Below, one piece after another: positions 45,801 to 52,956 of a stretch of DNA of 64,000 nt (the first letter of the stretch is position 1; each line of letters opens with the position of its first letter). The stretch lies in assembly GCF_023371205.1 (NCBI RefSeq), contig NZ_JAMCCO010000002.1:187501-251500 (forward strand), in the 5' to 3' direction. This DNA comes from Parvivirga hydrogeniphila (GTDB lineage Bacteria > Actinomycetota > Coriobacteriia > Anaerosomatales > Anaerosomataceae). Below the pieces are notes generated by a model. The model made no database searches. It was not told the DNA's origin and saw only the letters and a program-made list of their open reading frames with translations. A program made the translations under genes and the position numbers.

Positions 45801-48033
45801 ACGTGTTGACGGTGCCATCGAGGTACGTCAGCGTCCAGCCGCCGCCTGAGCGCGCTGCGAGCTTCTCGAGCGTCCCCTGTGGGGGGACGTAGCCGTCTGC
45901 GCCGTCCGGGGAGAAAGTCTTGCGCGCGCCTCCGGGATACACCACGAGCGCTGACCCATCATCTTGCTGCTGCACGTACGACTCGCTGTCGAGCATCCAC
46001 CCATATCCGAGCACGGTCCGCAACTGGGCATCTTGGTGGTTGTACGTCCGGCCGACAATGATGGCGGGACCCACACCGGGCAACGTGAGGTCCACGGCCT
46101 GGTAGTAGAAGTTGCCCGTGGAGGTGTTCACCGGCTCGCCCCAGCGGCCGCACGGAGTCCTCCCACCCAGTACTTGAGCGCTCTTCGGTGTCGCGAAAGG
46201 GCTCCAAAGCCATGGTTCGCATTGGGCATACGTGAATTCTACGTCCCGGGGGCCAGAAACCCGACCCCAATAGTTGCGCAGAGCGTCGATGGGGCTGCCG
46301 GCAGGGGCGACGAGGTTGACGACGCCGGAAGCCCCATTGCCATAAATGTCGTTGTAGTTGATGCGAGCGGTAACGCCGGGACCGCTAACGTAGATGCCTG
46401 CGTAGCCGTTGCGGAGTATGAAGTTGCGCTTCAGAGACGGTCCGCCGCTGGTGATGTGCACACCATAGTACCTGTTGTTCGACAGCGCCGAGTCCGTGAC
46501 CGATGGCGATCCGGACTGCACCTCGATGCCGGTGTCGCAGCCGCGGATCGCAAGGCGCGACATCGCCGGGGAGGCGGCGGCGATCCGCATCCCGCTGTTG
46601 CCGCAGTCGCGGATCGTCAGGTCGTGGATGTCTGGAGCGGCCCCGTCTTCGATGGGCATGACGGTGTAGCGGTTGTACGCGTCGAAGACCCACTGCCAGC
46701 CGGCGTAGCGGATCTCGGCGTTCGCAAGGACGCTTCCGCTCGACGCGGCCCCGGTGAAGCCGACGCCGCCCCAGTCCTTCGGCGCAGGCGTGGCGACCGC
46801 GTTGTCGGTGTCGCCGCCCACCGAGTCGTCTTTGATGGACGTGAAGACGATGGGGGCGTCGGCCGTGCCGCGGGCATCGAGCGTCCCGAGGACTTTGATG
46901 CCTGATGTTGATGACGTATAGCCGTTGGTGGAGGGCGCAAACTTGACTACAGTCCCAGCCACGATCGCCAACCGGCGACCCTCTGGAACAATTACCGTCT
47001 GATCTACGACCCATACGGCATTGGGAGTCCAGGTCGCGTCGGCAGACAGAATCCCGCTGACACGGACGACCCTGGGCGGCAGACTGCCAGTCACATCGAA
47101 TGCGTCCACGTTGATCGCCGTGGACGACGCTTTCCTGTTCTTCGTCCCGGTCCACGAGATTGTCAGCGTGTGTCTGCCAAGCGGAAGGTCCGGTGTGCTG
47201 TAGACGGCTTGCTGATACGCCGGGGAGCTAGCATAGAGGTCGACGGGCACCGGAGAGGTTCCGTCGAGAGAGACATTCATGATGCCGTTGGCAGGACCTC
47301 GGGCGGCCAGCACCTGCGCCTTCGTGCCATCGAACGTCAGCGTGCACGAACCGGTCGCGTTCGTCATCCGGTATGATCCACCAGACGCCGCTGCATCGAC
47401 CACGTCCGTCCATGCTCCAGAGAAAGCGATGCGCGCGTCATTCGATTCGTAGCGAGCGGGGGTTGGCGCCTGTGCCAGCGTGCCGGTGACGTCGAGCGCG
47501 TCTATGTTGATCGTCGTTCCGGTGGCCTTCTTGTTCTTGAGACCGGTCCACGCAATCACCACCGTGTGAGTGCCCTCGGCGAGCACGGGCGACGTGTAGA
47601 CCGCCTGCTGATAGCTCGCGGATGCCGAGTACAGGTCCACGTTGACCGGACTGCCTCCGTCGATCGCGACGGTCATGATGCCGTAGGCCGGCCCCTTCGA
47701 CGCAACAACCACCACGGCGGTGCCCTGGAACACAGCCAGAGCAGAACCGGCCGCGTTCGTGGTGCGGACCGACCCCCCGGATGCAGAAGCGTCGGCAACA
47801 TCGGTCCAGGTGCCGGCATAGGCGATGAGCGGGTCGGATGATTCATATCTGGTAGTTGACTCTGCAGCAACCGCCTCGCTCGCCCAGGCTCCGCGCGGAC
47901 CCTTCGTGCTGAAAACTCCGCGCGTCGCTGCAACAAGCCGAAGCGGCGGCGTGACTGCCATGACTGCTGCGAGCGTCGTGCACAAGACGAGTCGCGAGAT
48001 GGCCCGAGACGAAGCCCTGCCGGATACGCTCAT
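42880..48033 (-). CDS. Secreted RHS/YD-repeat protein with beta-helix N-terminus
   Basis: 1717 residues from ATG 48031-48033 after GGGGGAGGGA. Order: Sec signal (about 1-36); two tandem homologous beta-sandwich-like modules (about 60-190 and 190-325) sharing YES-D--I---G-WTDV and YQQAVY, with IN-DA-DVTG; a right-handed beta-helix region (about 330-640, with DWGGVGFTG and repeated N-GI-V turns); a DUF6531-like RHS start (GEPVNTSTGNFYYQ, about 650); many YD repeats (YDAAGRL/YDAAGNL); and the RHS core end ARGDVVALTDSSG through YDAATGLYWCWNRYYAP to NPYLYCGADP (about 1500-1605). After NVDPSG a unique tail of about 105 residues has a hydrophobic segment (VLGIVAVGAACIPVVLLIAYV) and a soluble end without a known motif. 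Likely a cell-surface or secreted polymorphic protein. Confidence 0.92.
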   Translation of the reverse strand: MSVSGRASSRAISRLVLCTTLAAVMAVTPPLRLVAATRGVFSTKGPRGAWASEAVAAESTTRYESSDPLIAYAGTWTDVADASASGGSVRTTNAAGSALAVFQGTAVVVVASKGPAYGIMTVAIDGGSPVNVDLYSASASYQQAVYTSPVLAEGTHTVVIAWTGLKNKKATGTTINIDALDVTGTLAQAPTPARYESNDARIAFSGAWTDVVDAAASGGSYRMTNATGSCTLTFDGTKAQVLAARGPANGIMNVSLDGTSPVPVDLYASSPAYQQAVYSTPDLPLGRHTLTISWTGTKNRKASSTAINVDAFDVTGSLPPRVVRVSGILSADATWTPNAVWVVDQTVIVPEGRRLAIVAGTVVKFAPSTNGYTSSTSGIKVLGTLDARGTADAPIVFTSIKDDSVGGDTDNAVATPAPKDWGGVGFTGAASSGSVLANAEIRYAGWQWVFDAYNRYTVMPIEDGAAPDIHDLTIRDCGNSGMRIAAASPAMSRLAIRGCDTGIEVQSGSPSVTDSALSNNRYYGVHITSGGPSLKRNFILRNGYAGIYVSGPGVTARINYNDIYGNGASGVVNLVAPAGSPIDALRNYWGRVSGPRDVEFTYAQCEPWLWSPFATPKSAQVLGGRTPCGRWGEPVNTSTGNFYYQAVDLTLPGVGPAIIVGRTYNHQDAQLRTVLGYGWMLDSESYVQQQDDGSALVVYPGGARKTFSPDGADGYVPPQGTLEKLAARSGGGWTLTYLDGTVNTYAPNGSLLSVTDRYGNTVTYTRNSLGAVTRIEGAGGRFVNFTYTGDLLTKVVDNAGRQVTYAYSTSGDLLAVTDTAGSTTRYTYDDQHRIVAVASPKHPSTPFVSHTYDAENRVAVQHDGYGNTGTLSYAEGATTITNNRGYMQVHAFDSEFRLTAETDGAGNTTRRTYNSAGLVESVTDANGHRKAFTYDANGNRTSATDAAGHTTRAAYDLSNNNIRWEENAEGVRTTYTYDSTGTYLERVSNPVFEIVYGHFANGLVSEMTLAGATTRYSYDAAGRLTSVTDPLGGVSAFTYDAAGNLLSTTDPMGRVARFTYDAAGRVLTATDPAGGVTRFAYDANGNRTSITDSRGNTTRFSYDVMDKLSGVTDPLSNTWTYTYDPNYNLASVTDPKGATTRYTYSANDLLAETRDSLGNTWRFTYDAAGNLLRSEQPNGTSVARTYTPDGLLARAEHSTGESYSFSYTPAHRLSSVTDAAGRTLSFSYNPVGWLTRAADTSGERSFETTYAYDAAGRVTALGSDGAPAITYAYDAAGRLTSLALSGFGAATFAYDAAGALVGSSLPNGVETAYAYDAAGRLASIVTTTASGAIAEAYARDAAGKVTSDAAGAYAFDAAGRLVSWTAPGGAVTTYSYDAASNLVSVSVDGSTTASFDVDAACRITNPGFTYDAAGNLTCDGKRRFSYDAAGRLTAVVDASTGTTIVSYAYDAFNRRVSATEGTATVYYHYDGLSARVIAETDAEGAILASYAYDASGRLFAMTRGGDTYFYRLNARGDVVALTDSSGAIVNTYSYDPWGNPLPAHESVPNPYRYASYRYDAATGLYWCWNRYYAPELARFLTRDIYPGELPDPVTLNPYLYCGADPVNNVDPSGMNPAVAVLGIVAVGAACIPVVLLIAYVTGGASVRVPAANEARDAARTAGTPEAEDAANEKCRQLFIQEVQDVDDATYRATTIEESTYQILGETLSGKEIPGLRK

Positions 48034-48091
48034 CGATTCCCTCCCCCTGTTTAGGACGGCCCCCCCGCACCGACGCCAGACCGTCTAGCGC

Positions 48092-48124
48092 ACTTGTAGC
48101 ACAGCGGCTCGCCCTTCTACAAGT
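48092..48124. repeat. Perfect inverted repeat upstream of the RHS gene
   Basis: ACTTGTAG (48092-48099) and CTACAAGT (48117-48124) are exact inverted copies separated by 17 bases, 59 bases upstream of the RHS start. No T-run follows on the minus strand. The spacing would suit a two-site operator. Confidence 0.75.
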
Positions 48125-48433
48125 TTCGGCGGGAAAGTCTGGGACGCGAATTCATCCCCGCGCATACCTGGGGCTATAGCAACAGCGCTGGCTGCTTCTT
48201 GCAGACTCGAAATGTAAGCCGGGCTTGACAATACACTGCGCCATACGCCAGTTCGCGCTCACGAGAGACGCCCTCAGCGCCTCGCCACACGCAGAGGCGT
48301 GCGCATCGAGCAGCAAGCCGCTAGGGTCTCGCACCAGCGCGCCGGGGCAAGGACCATGTTCGACGTGAGAGGAGGAATCGCGACGCCCGACTCGTCACAG
48401 AAGCCCATCGCGTTGAGAAAGACGGCCCCGCCC
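48125..48433. other. Non-coding stretch between the RHS gene and the rho operon
   Basis: About 310 bases with no supported gene. Two short minus-strand frames (60 and 71 codons) lack ribosome binding sites and recognisable domains. TTGACA at 48225-48230 (plus strand) has no -10 partner at 16-18 bases. Composition is more mixed than in the neighbouring genes. Confidence 0.6.
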
Positions 48434-48631
48434 TCACCCCTCGTCGAGGCTCCGGGCGCCACTTTCGTCGCCTGCCGCCGCGCCGTCAAGCCGCCTGAGC
48501 TCGCGCAGGATTTCCAGCCCCGGCCTCCGATCGAGCAGCGGGTACTTGCCGCCCATAGCCTTCATCCGCTCCAGCGCGCCAAGGACGCGGCGCCGGCGCG
48601 CCTCGGTCTTTCGTCTCTCGCGCGCGGTCAC
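48434..48631 (-). CDS. Small protein of unknown function following rho
   Basis: 65 residues from GTG 48629-48631, preceded by GGGGAG and starting 19 bases after the rho stop. The sequence is very basic at the N-terminus (TARERRKTEARRRRVLGALE), then MKAMGGKYPLLDRRPGLEILRELRRLDG, then an acidic end. No family is recognised; short antitoxin-like proteins can look similar. Support is the ribosome binding site, the operon position and protein-like composition only. Confidence 0.5.
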   Translation of the reverse strand: MTARERRKTEARRRRVLGALERMKAMGGKYPLLDRRPGLEILRELRRLDGAAAGDESGARSLDEG

Positions 48632-48650
48632 GGCCGCTCCCCGCACGCCC

Positions 48651-49997
48651 CTACAGGTCGATGCCGTTCGTGACCCGCTTGTCCTCGGCGCGCTTGGCCA
48701 TCTTCGTGAGAAACTCCATGTTCGACGAGGTCTGCTTGAGCCCCTTGATGAGCATCTCGAGCGCGCGCTCGGGCGAGTCGACGCCGTGCAGGATCCGGCG
48801 AAGGCCCCACACGAACGGCGCCTCCATCGGATCGAGCAGCAGCTCCTCCTTGCGCGTGCCGGAGGCCACCACGTCGATGGCCGGGAAGATGCGCCGGTCG
48901 GCCATGTTCCGGTCGAGGCGAAGCTCCATGTTGCCGGTGCCCTTGAACTCCTCGAAGATGACCTCGTCCATCTTCGAGCCCGTGTCGACGAGCGCGGTGG
49001 CGAGGATGGTAAGCGATCCGCCGTTCTCGATGTTGCGCGCGGCGCCGAAGAACCGCTTGGGCGGATACAGCGCGGTCGAGTCCACGCCGCCGGAGAGGAT
49101 GCGGCCGGACGCCGGCGTCGCCAGGTTGTACGCACGGGCGAGACGCGTGATCGAGTCGAGCAGGATCACCACGTCGTAGCCGCTCTCGACGAGCCGTTTG
49201 GCGCGCTCGAGGACGAGCTCCGCGACGGCGATGTGGTTCTCGCTCGGCATGTCGAAGGTCGACGACACGACCTCGCCGTTAATGGAGCGCTCCATGTCGG
49301 TGACTTCCTCGGGACGCTCGTCCACGAGCAGGCACATCAGGTAGACCTCGGGGTTGTTGGCGGTGATCGCCGCAGCGATGTCCTTGAGCACAGTCGTCTT
49401 GCCCGCCTTCGGCGGCGAGACGATGAGCCCGCGCTGGCCTTTGCCGATCGGCGCCACGAGGTCGATGACGCGCGCTGTGATGAACTGGGGCCCGTGCTCC
49501 AGCCGCAGCCGCTGGTCAGGATAGACCGGCGTGAGGTCGCGGAAGTCCTTGCGGCTGCGCGCCTCCTCCGGATCGCGGCCGTTCACGCGATCGACCTTGA
49601 TGAGCGCCGGGTACTTCTCGGACTCGCGCGGCGGACGCACCTGGCCATGCACCATGTCGCCGCGCCTGAGGTCGTGCTTGCGGATGAGCGACATCGAGCA
49701 GTAGACGTCCTTGTCGCCCGGCAAGTACCCGCTCGTGCGCAGGAAGCCGTAGCCCTCTGGCAGGACGTCGAGGATCCCGTGGACCTCGACGAAGCCCTCG
49801 GCGCGGACCTTGGCTTCGTAGACCGCCTCGACGATCTCGTCTTTCTTCTTCAGCGCCTTCGTGTCGACGTCGAGCTCCGCTGCCATCTGCCGGAGCTCGG
49901 CCACGGTCTTGGACGCGAGCTCTTCGCGGGTGACAGACGGTGCGACTTCCTGCGGTGCGCCGCTTCGGCGTCCGCGCTTGCGGGGGCGTGCGCTCAT
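48651..49997 (-). CDS. rho: Transcription termination factor Rho
   Basis: Hexameric RNA-dependent ATPase/translocase, 448 residues. Basic N-terminal tail, Rho_N domain (TREELASKTVAELRQMAAEL, about 23-42), cold-shock-like RNA-binding domain (GILDVLPEGYGFLRTSGYLPG split around LPEGYGFLR, about 75), Walker A SPPKAGKTTVLKDI (about 193), Walker B DVVILLDSITRLARAYN (about 275) and the Q/R-loops after GGVDSTALYPPKRFF. The ATG overlaps the stop of the transaldolase-like gene (ATGA), which is an unusual operon setting for rho. Confidence 0.98.
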   Translation of the reverse strand: MSARPRKRGRRSGAPQEVAPSVTREELASKTVAELRQMAAELDVDTKALKKKDEIVEAVYEAKVRAEGFVEVHGILDVLPEGYGFLRTSGYLPGDKDVYCSMSLIRKHDLRRGDMVHGQVRPPRESEKYPALIKVDRVNGRDPEEARSRKDFRDLTPVYPDQRLRLEHGPQFITARVIDLVAPIGKGQRGLIVSPPKAGKTTVLKDIAAAITANNPEVYLMCLLVDERPEEVTDMERSINGEVVSSTFDMPSENHIAVAELVLERAKRLVESGYDVVILLDSITRLARAYNLATPASGRILSGGVDSTALYPPKRFFGAARNIENGGSLTILATALVDTGSKMDEVIFEEFKGTGNMELRLDRNMADRRIFPAIDVVASGTRKEELLLDPMEAPFVWGLRRILHGVDSPERALEMLIKGLKQTSSNMEFLTKMAKRAEDKRVTNGIDL

Positions 49998-50656
49998 GCG
50001 TTCTTCACTCTCTCCCAGTCGGCAAGGAAGGCCTCGAGGCCTCTATCGGTCAGCGGGTGCTTCACGAGCTTCTGCAGCACGGCGAACGGCACGGTCGCGA
50101 TGTCGGCCCCCATGAGGGCCGCCGCGACGACGTGCTGGTTGTGGCGGATCGACGCAGCGATGACCTCGACCTCGTGCTCGAAGACGTAGTTGCGCAGCGC
50201 GGCCACGATGTTGCCCAGGTGCTCGAGGCCGTCTTCGGAGATGTCATCGAAGCGTCCGACGAACGGCGAGACGTACCGGGCGCCTGCGCGTGCCGCCATG
50301 AGCGCCTGCGGGACCGTGAAGCACAGCGTCATGTTCACGGCGATCCCGCGCTCGGCAAGCGTCTTGGTGGCGGCGAGCCCCTCGGGCATCACCGGCACCT
50401 TCACGACGACGTTCGGCGCGATGGCAGCGAGCTCCTCGCCCTCGCGCACGATCCCTTCGCGATCGAGCGAGACCGTCTCAGCCGAGACGGGACCGTCGCA
50501 GATCTCGCAGATGCGCTTGATGTGCGCGTGGAAGTCCGAGAGCCGTCCCCCGATCTTCGCGTACAGCGTCGGGTTGGTCGTCACCCCCGCCAGCACGCCC
50601 CACGAGGCCGCTTCTTCGATCTCGCCGATATCTGCTGTGTCCAGGAAGAACTTCAT
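49994..50656 (-). CDS. Fructose-6-phosphate aldolase / short transaldolase
   Basis: A 220-residue TIM-barrel Schiff-base enzyme of the short transaldolase/FSA family. MKFFLDTADIGEI starts it, followed by VTTNPTLYAK (about 27-36), the Schiff-base lysine in NVVVKVPVMPEG (about 86) and YVSPFVGRFDDIS (about 130). Whether it is transaldolase or fructose-6-phosphate aldolase depends on active-site details that cannot be judged safely here. ATG 50654-50656 follows GGAG and overlaps the kinase stop (ATGA). Confidence 0.94.
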   Translation of the reverse strand: MKFFLDTADIGEIEEAASWGVLAGVTTNPTLYAKIGGRLSDFHAHIKRICEICDGPVSAETVSLDREGIVREGEELAAIAPNVVVKVPVMPEGLAATKTLAERGIAVNMTLCFTVPQALMAARAGARYVSPFVGRFDDISEDGLEHLGNIVAALRNYVFEHEVEVIAASIRHNQHVVAAALMGADIATVPFAVLQKLVKHPLTDRGLEAFLADWERVKNA

Positions 50657-51618
50657 GCCGTGTGCGCTCCTTCGTGCGTCTCGCCCGCTTCGCGGGGCCT
50701 TCTCTCCTCGTCGCTTCTGATCGCGGCGTTCACGATCAGCTCCAGCACTTCGGCCACCGTCTTGTCGAGCTGGTGGCTGTGCACGATGGGGATCCCGTGC
50801 TCCACCGCCAGGTCCTCGATGTACCTTCCGAGCAGCCGGATGTTCCCGAAGTTCGCCCGGTACTTCTCGAACGGCCTGGTGCCGTCCGTCTGTATCTCGC
50901 GGATGTAGAAGCGGCTCCTGTGCGCCTCTTCGTCGTCGACCGTGATCAGGATCTGGACGACGACCGCGTTGGAGAACTGCGAAGGTTCGATGTACCCGGG
51001 GACGATGTGCACGCCCTCCACCACGACGCTCTCGCCTTCGATGGTGGCGCGCTCCACGAGCGAACGCACGCCGGTCGCGACGACTGCGGTCTGCTCCCGG
51101 AAGCCGACGATGACCGGATTCGCCCCGTGAGGCACTGGAACCCGGAGCCCGCGCCACGCGTTGAACGAGGATTCGTAAATCGCCGGCATGAGCTCCCGTG
51201 CAAAGATACCACGCATGACCTCTCTGATGGAATCCGTCGACACGATCCTCGTGATGCCGAGCCGGTGAGCGATCTCCGTGGCGATGGTGGACTTGCCCAC
51301 GCCGGTGGTGCCGCCGATCATGATCACGAGCGGCCGCTCCAGCTTCGAGAGCTCGATGAGCTTCACGTAGCGGTCCGCGTACTCGGCTCCTGCGTGCTCG
51401 CGCAAGACGCGCTCCGCCATCTCTTGGAGCTCATGCAGCGTGATCTGCCGGACGCCTCGCTCGACGAGCTCGTCTTGCAGGCGCTGGGCGGCCACGTACG
51501 CGCGCGCCGGCGACAGGCCGGTCGCGGTGAACGACTGCGTCATGAGCCCGCGGCTGTAGGGAAGCCCGTGCTTCTCGTCTTTGATGAGGATCGGCGGGAC
51601 GGAAGGCGGCATCGTCAC
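50653..51618 (-). CDS. 2-phosphoglycerate kinase
   Basis: First committed step to cyclic 2,3-diphosphoglycerate: phosphorylates 2-phosphoglycerate to 2,3-bisphosphoglycerate. It has 321 residues. An N-terminal ATP-cone-like segment (PILIKDEKHGLPYSRGLM, then LSPARAYVAAQRLQDEL) precedes a P-loop kinase domain with MIGGTTGVGKSTIATEIAHR (about 99-118), STDSIREVMR (about 127) and VVEGVHIVPGY (about 198). ATP-cone plus P-loop is the known layout of archaeal 2PGK. The GTG at 51616-51618 overlaps the upstream stop (GTGA); an ATG six bases on is an alternative. It is directly coupled to the cDPG synthetase gene. Confidence 0.87.
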   Translation of the reverse strand: MTMPPSVPPILIKDEKHGLPYSRGLMTQSFTATGLSPARAYVAAQRLQDELVERGVRQITLHELQEMAERVLREHAGAEYADRYVKLIELSKLERPLVIMIGGTTGVGKSTIATEIAHRLGITRIVSTDSIREVMRGIFARELMPAIYESSFNAWRGLRVPVPHGANPVIVGFREQTAVVATGVRSLVERATIEGESVVVEGVHIVPGYIEPSQFSNAVVVQILITVDDEEAHRSRFYIREIQTDGTRPFEKYRANFGNIRLLGRYIEDLAVEHGIPIVHSHQLDKTVAEVLELIVNAAIRSDEERRPREAGETHEGAHTA

Positions 51619-52955
51619 GCACCGCCCTTTCCACCGCGCTGACGGGCCTGCTCGGCAAGCGCGACGATGAGGCCATCGAGATCGTCGTCGCCGACGGGCT
51701 CTGGAACGTTGTCGGCGAGCACCGTCTTGATGCCCATCTCCTCTCCGAGAGCAGCGACGACGTCGACGGCCGCGGCCTTGAGCTCGGTGACGAACACGTC
51801 TGCCCTGCCCGCCACCGCTGCGACGTCTTCCCGCAGTCGAGCCCGGTTCGAGAGGTTGGGGCTTGCGGCGATCACGGTGCAGCCGTACGTTGCCTCCAGG
51901 TGCCGCGCAAGGTGCTCCAGCAGTGCAGCGGGCGCAGTGGACGCGAAGAAGACCCTCGCGCCCTCGATGGGCTCCAGGGGGCGCGGCCGGAAGACCACAC
52001 GCACCACCGGGACGCCCGGGCGCAGCCGCTCGATCGATGCGACGAGCGCGTCTGTCTCTTCCGCGGACGCGACCGGCTCTTCTGCTCCGGCCACGACGAC
52101 GCCGTGGGCCCGCGCGAGGCGGAACGGCCCGAAGTACCCCTCCACGTACCGCGGCCCCTGGCCAGCGCCGACCACGAGCAGCGTCGCGTCAGCCGCGACC
52201 GGCGGGATGGCGGCGCCGGAGCCTTCGAGGACCACGACGTCCTTGCCGAGGGTGTCCGCGAGCCGTGCGCCTTCCGCGACGTTGCTGAAGAACGTCTCGC
52301 CAGCGAGCCCTCCGCCGCACCGGCGGCATCCCACGGTGGTGACCCGGCTCATCATCGCGTCCTCGTAGTTGTCCGAAGCCGCGTGCTTGCCCTGCCTCGC
52401 GAGCTTGAGCAGATCGGCGGTGGTGAGCTCGATCTCGTCTCCCCGGATGAGCTCGGGGGCCACGGGGCCTCCCCTGCCCATCGCCACCACCACGACGTCG
52501 ACGCCGCGCTCTTTCAGCCGCCGCGCGACGTGGGCCGAGACCGCCGTCTTGCCGACGCGCTTCCCCGTGCCGATGATCGCCAAAGCCGGCGTCCGCAAGT
52601 CGAGCTTGGCGCGCGGCGGCGAGAAGGTGAAGTCCGCGCCGCGGTACTCCACGCCGTGCGCGAGCGCGATCGACGCCAGCCGGAACCGATCGTCGGCAGA
52701 GAGGACCGGCTCGTCCGAGAGGTCCACCACGGCGTGCGGCCGGTACCGCTCGATGGCAGCTTCCAGCGCTTCGGCGGCCGATGCCGCGCGGATCACCGGG
52801 ACGCCGTAGACCTCGTCGTGACCGGCGTCGACCTTCTCCGTTCCGCCGACGAACGCCGCCGTGACCACATCGAACTCGGAAGACAGCGCGGCGAGCGCCG
52901 AGCGGACGACCGGCGGATAGTGCTCACCGTCGATGAGAGCCACGACCGTGCTCAC
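51615..52955 (-). CDS. Cyclic 2,3-diphosphoglycerate synthetase
   Basis: Closes 2,3-bisphosphoglycerate to the cyclic form with ATP. It has 446 residues from GTG 52953-52955, with GAGGAGGG upstream. The N-terminus VVALIDGEHYPPVVRSAL is a hallmark of the family. A P-loop follows, LAIIGTGKRVGKTAVSAHVA (about 125-144), then VVVAMGRGGPVAPELI (about 155-170), CRRCGGGLAGETFFSNV with a CxxC pair (about 207-223), and VVLEGSGAAIPPV (about 238-250). Length and motifs fit the archaeal enzyme. One base separates it from the phosphoesterase stop, and it overlaps the 2PGK start. Confidence 0.9.
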   Translation of the reverse strand: MSTVVALIDGEHYPPVVRSALAALSSEFDVVTAAFVGGTEKVDAGHDEVYGVPVIRAASAAEALEAAIERYRPHAVVDLSDEPVLSADDRFRLASIALAHGVEYRGADFTFSPPRAKLDLRTPALAIIGTGKRVGKTAVSAHVARRLKERGVDVVVVAMGRGGPVAPELIRGDEIELTTADLLKLARQGKHAASDNYEDAMMSRVTTVGCRRCGGGLAGETFFSNVAEGARLADTLGKDVVVLEGSGAAIPPVAADATLLVVGAGQGPRYVEGYFGPFRLARAHGVVVAGAEEPVASAEETDALVASIERLRPGVPVVRVVFRPRPLEPIEGARVFFASTAPAALLEHLARHLEATYGCTVIAASPNLSNRARLREDVAAVAGRADVFVTELKAAAVDVVAALGEEMGIKTVLADNVPEPVGDDDLDGLIVALAEQARQRGGKGGA

Positions 52956-52956
52956 G

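Noticed and set aside
48125-48489. Short minus-strand frames of 60 and 71 codons upstream of the RHS gene
   Set aside because: No ribosome binding sites, no recognisable domains, and the second overlaps the small gene after rho.
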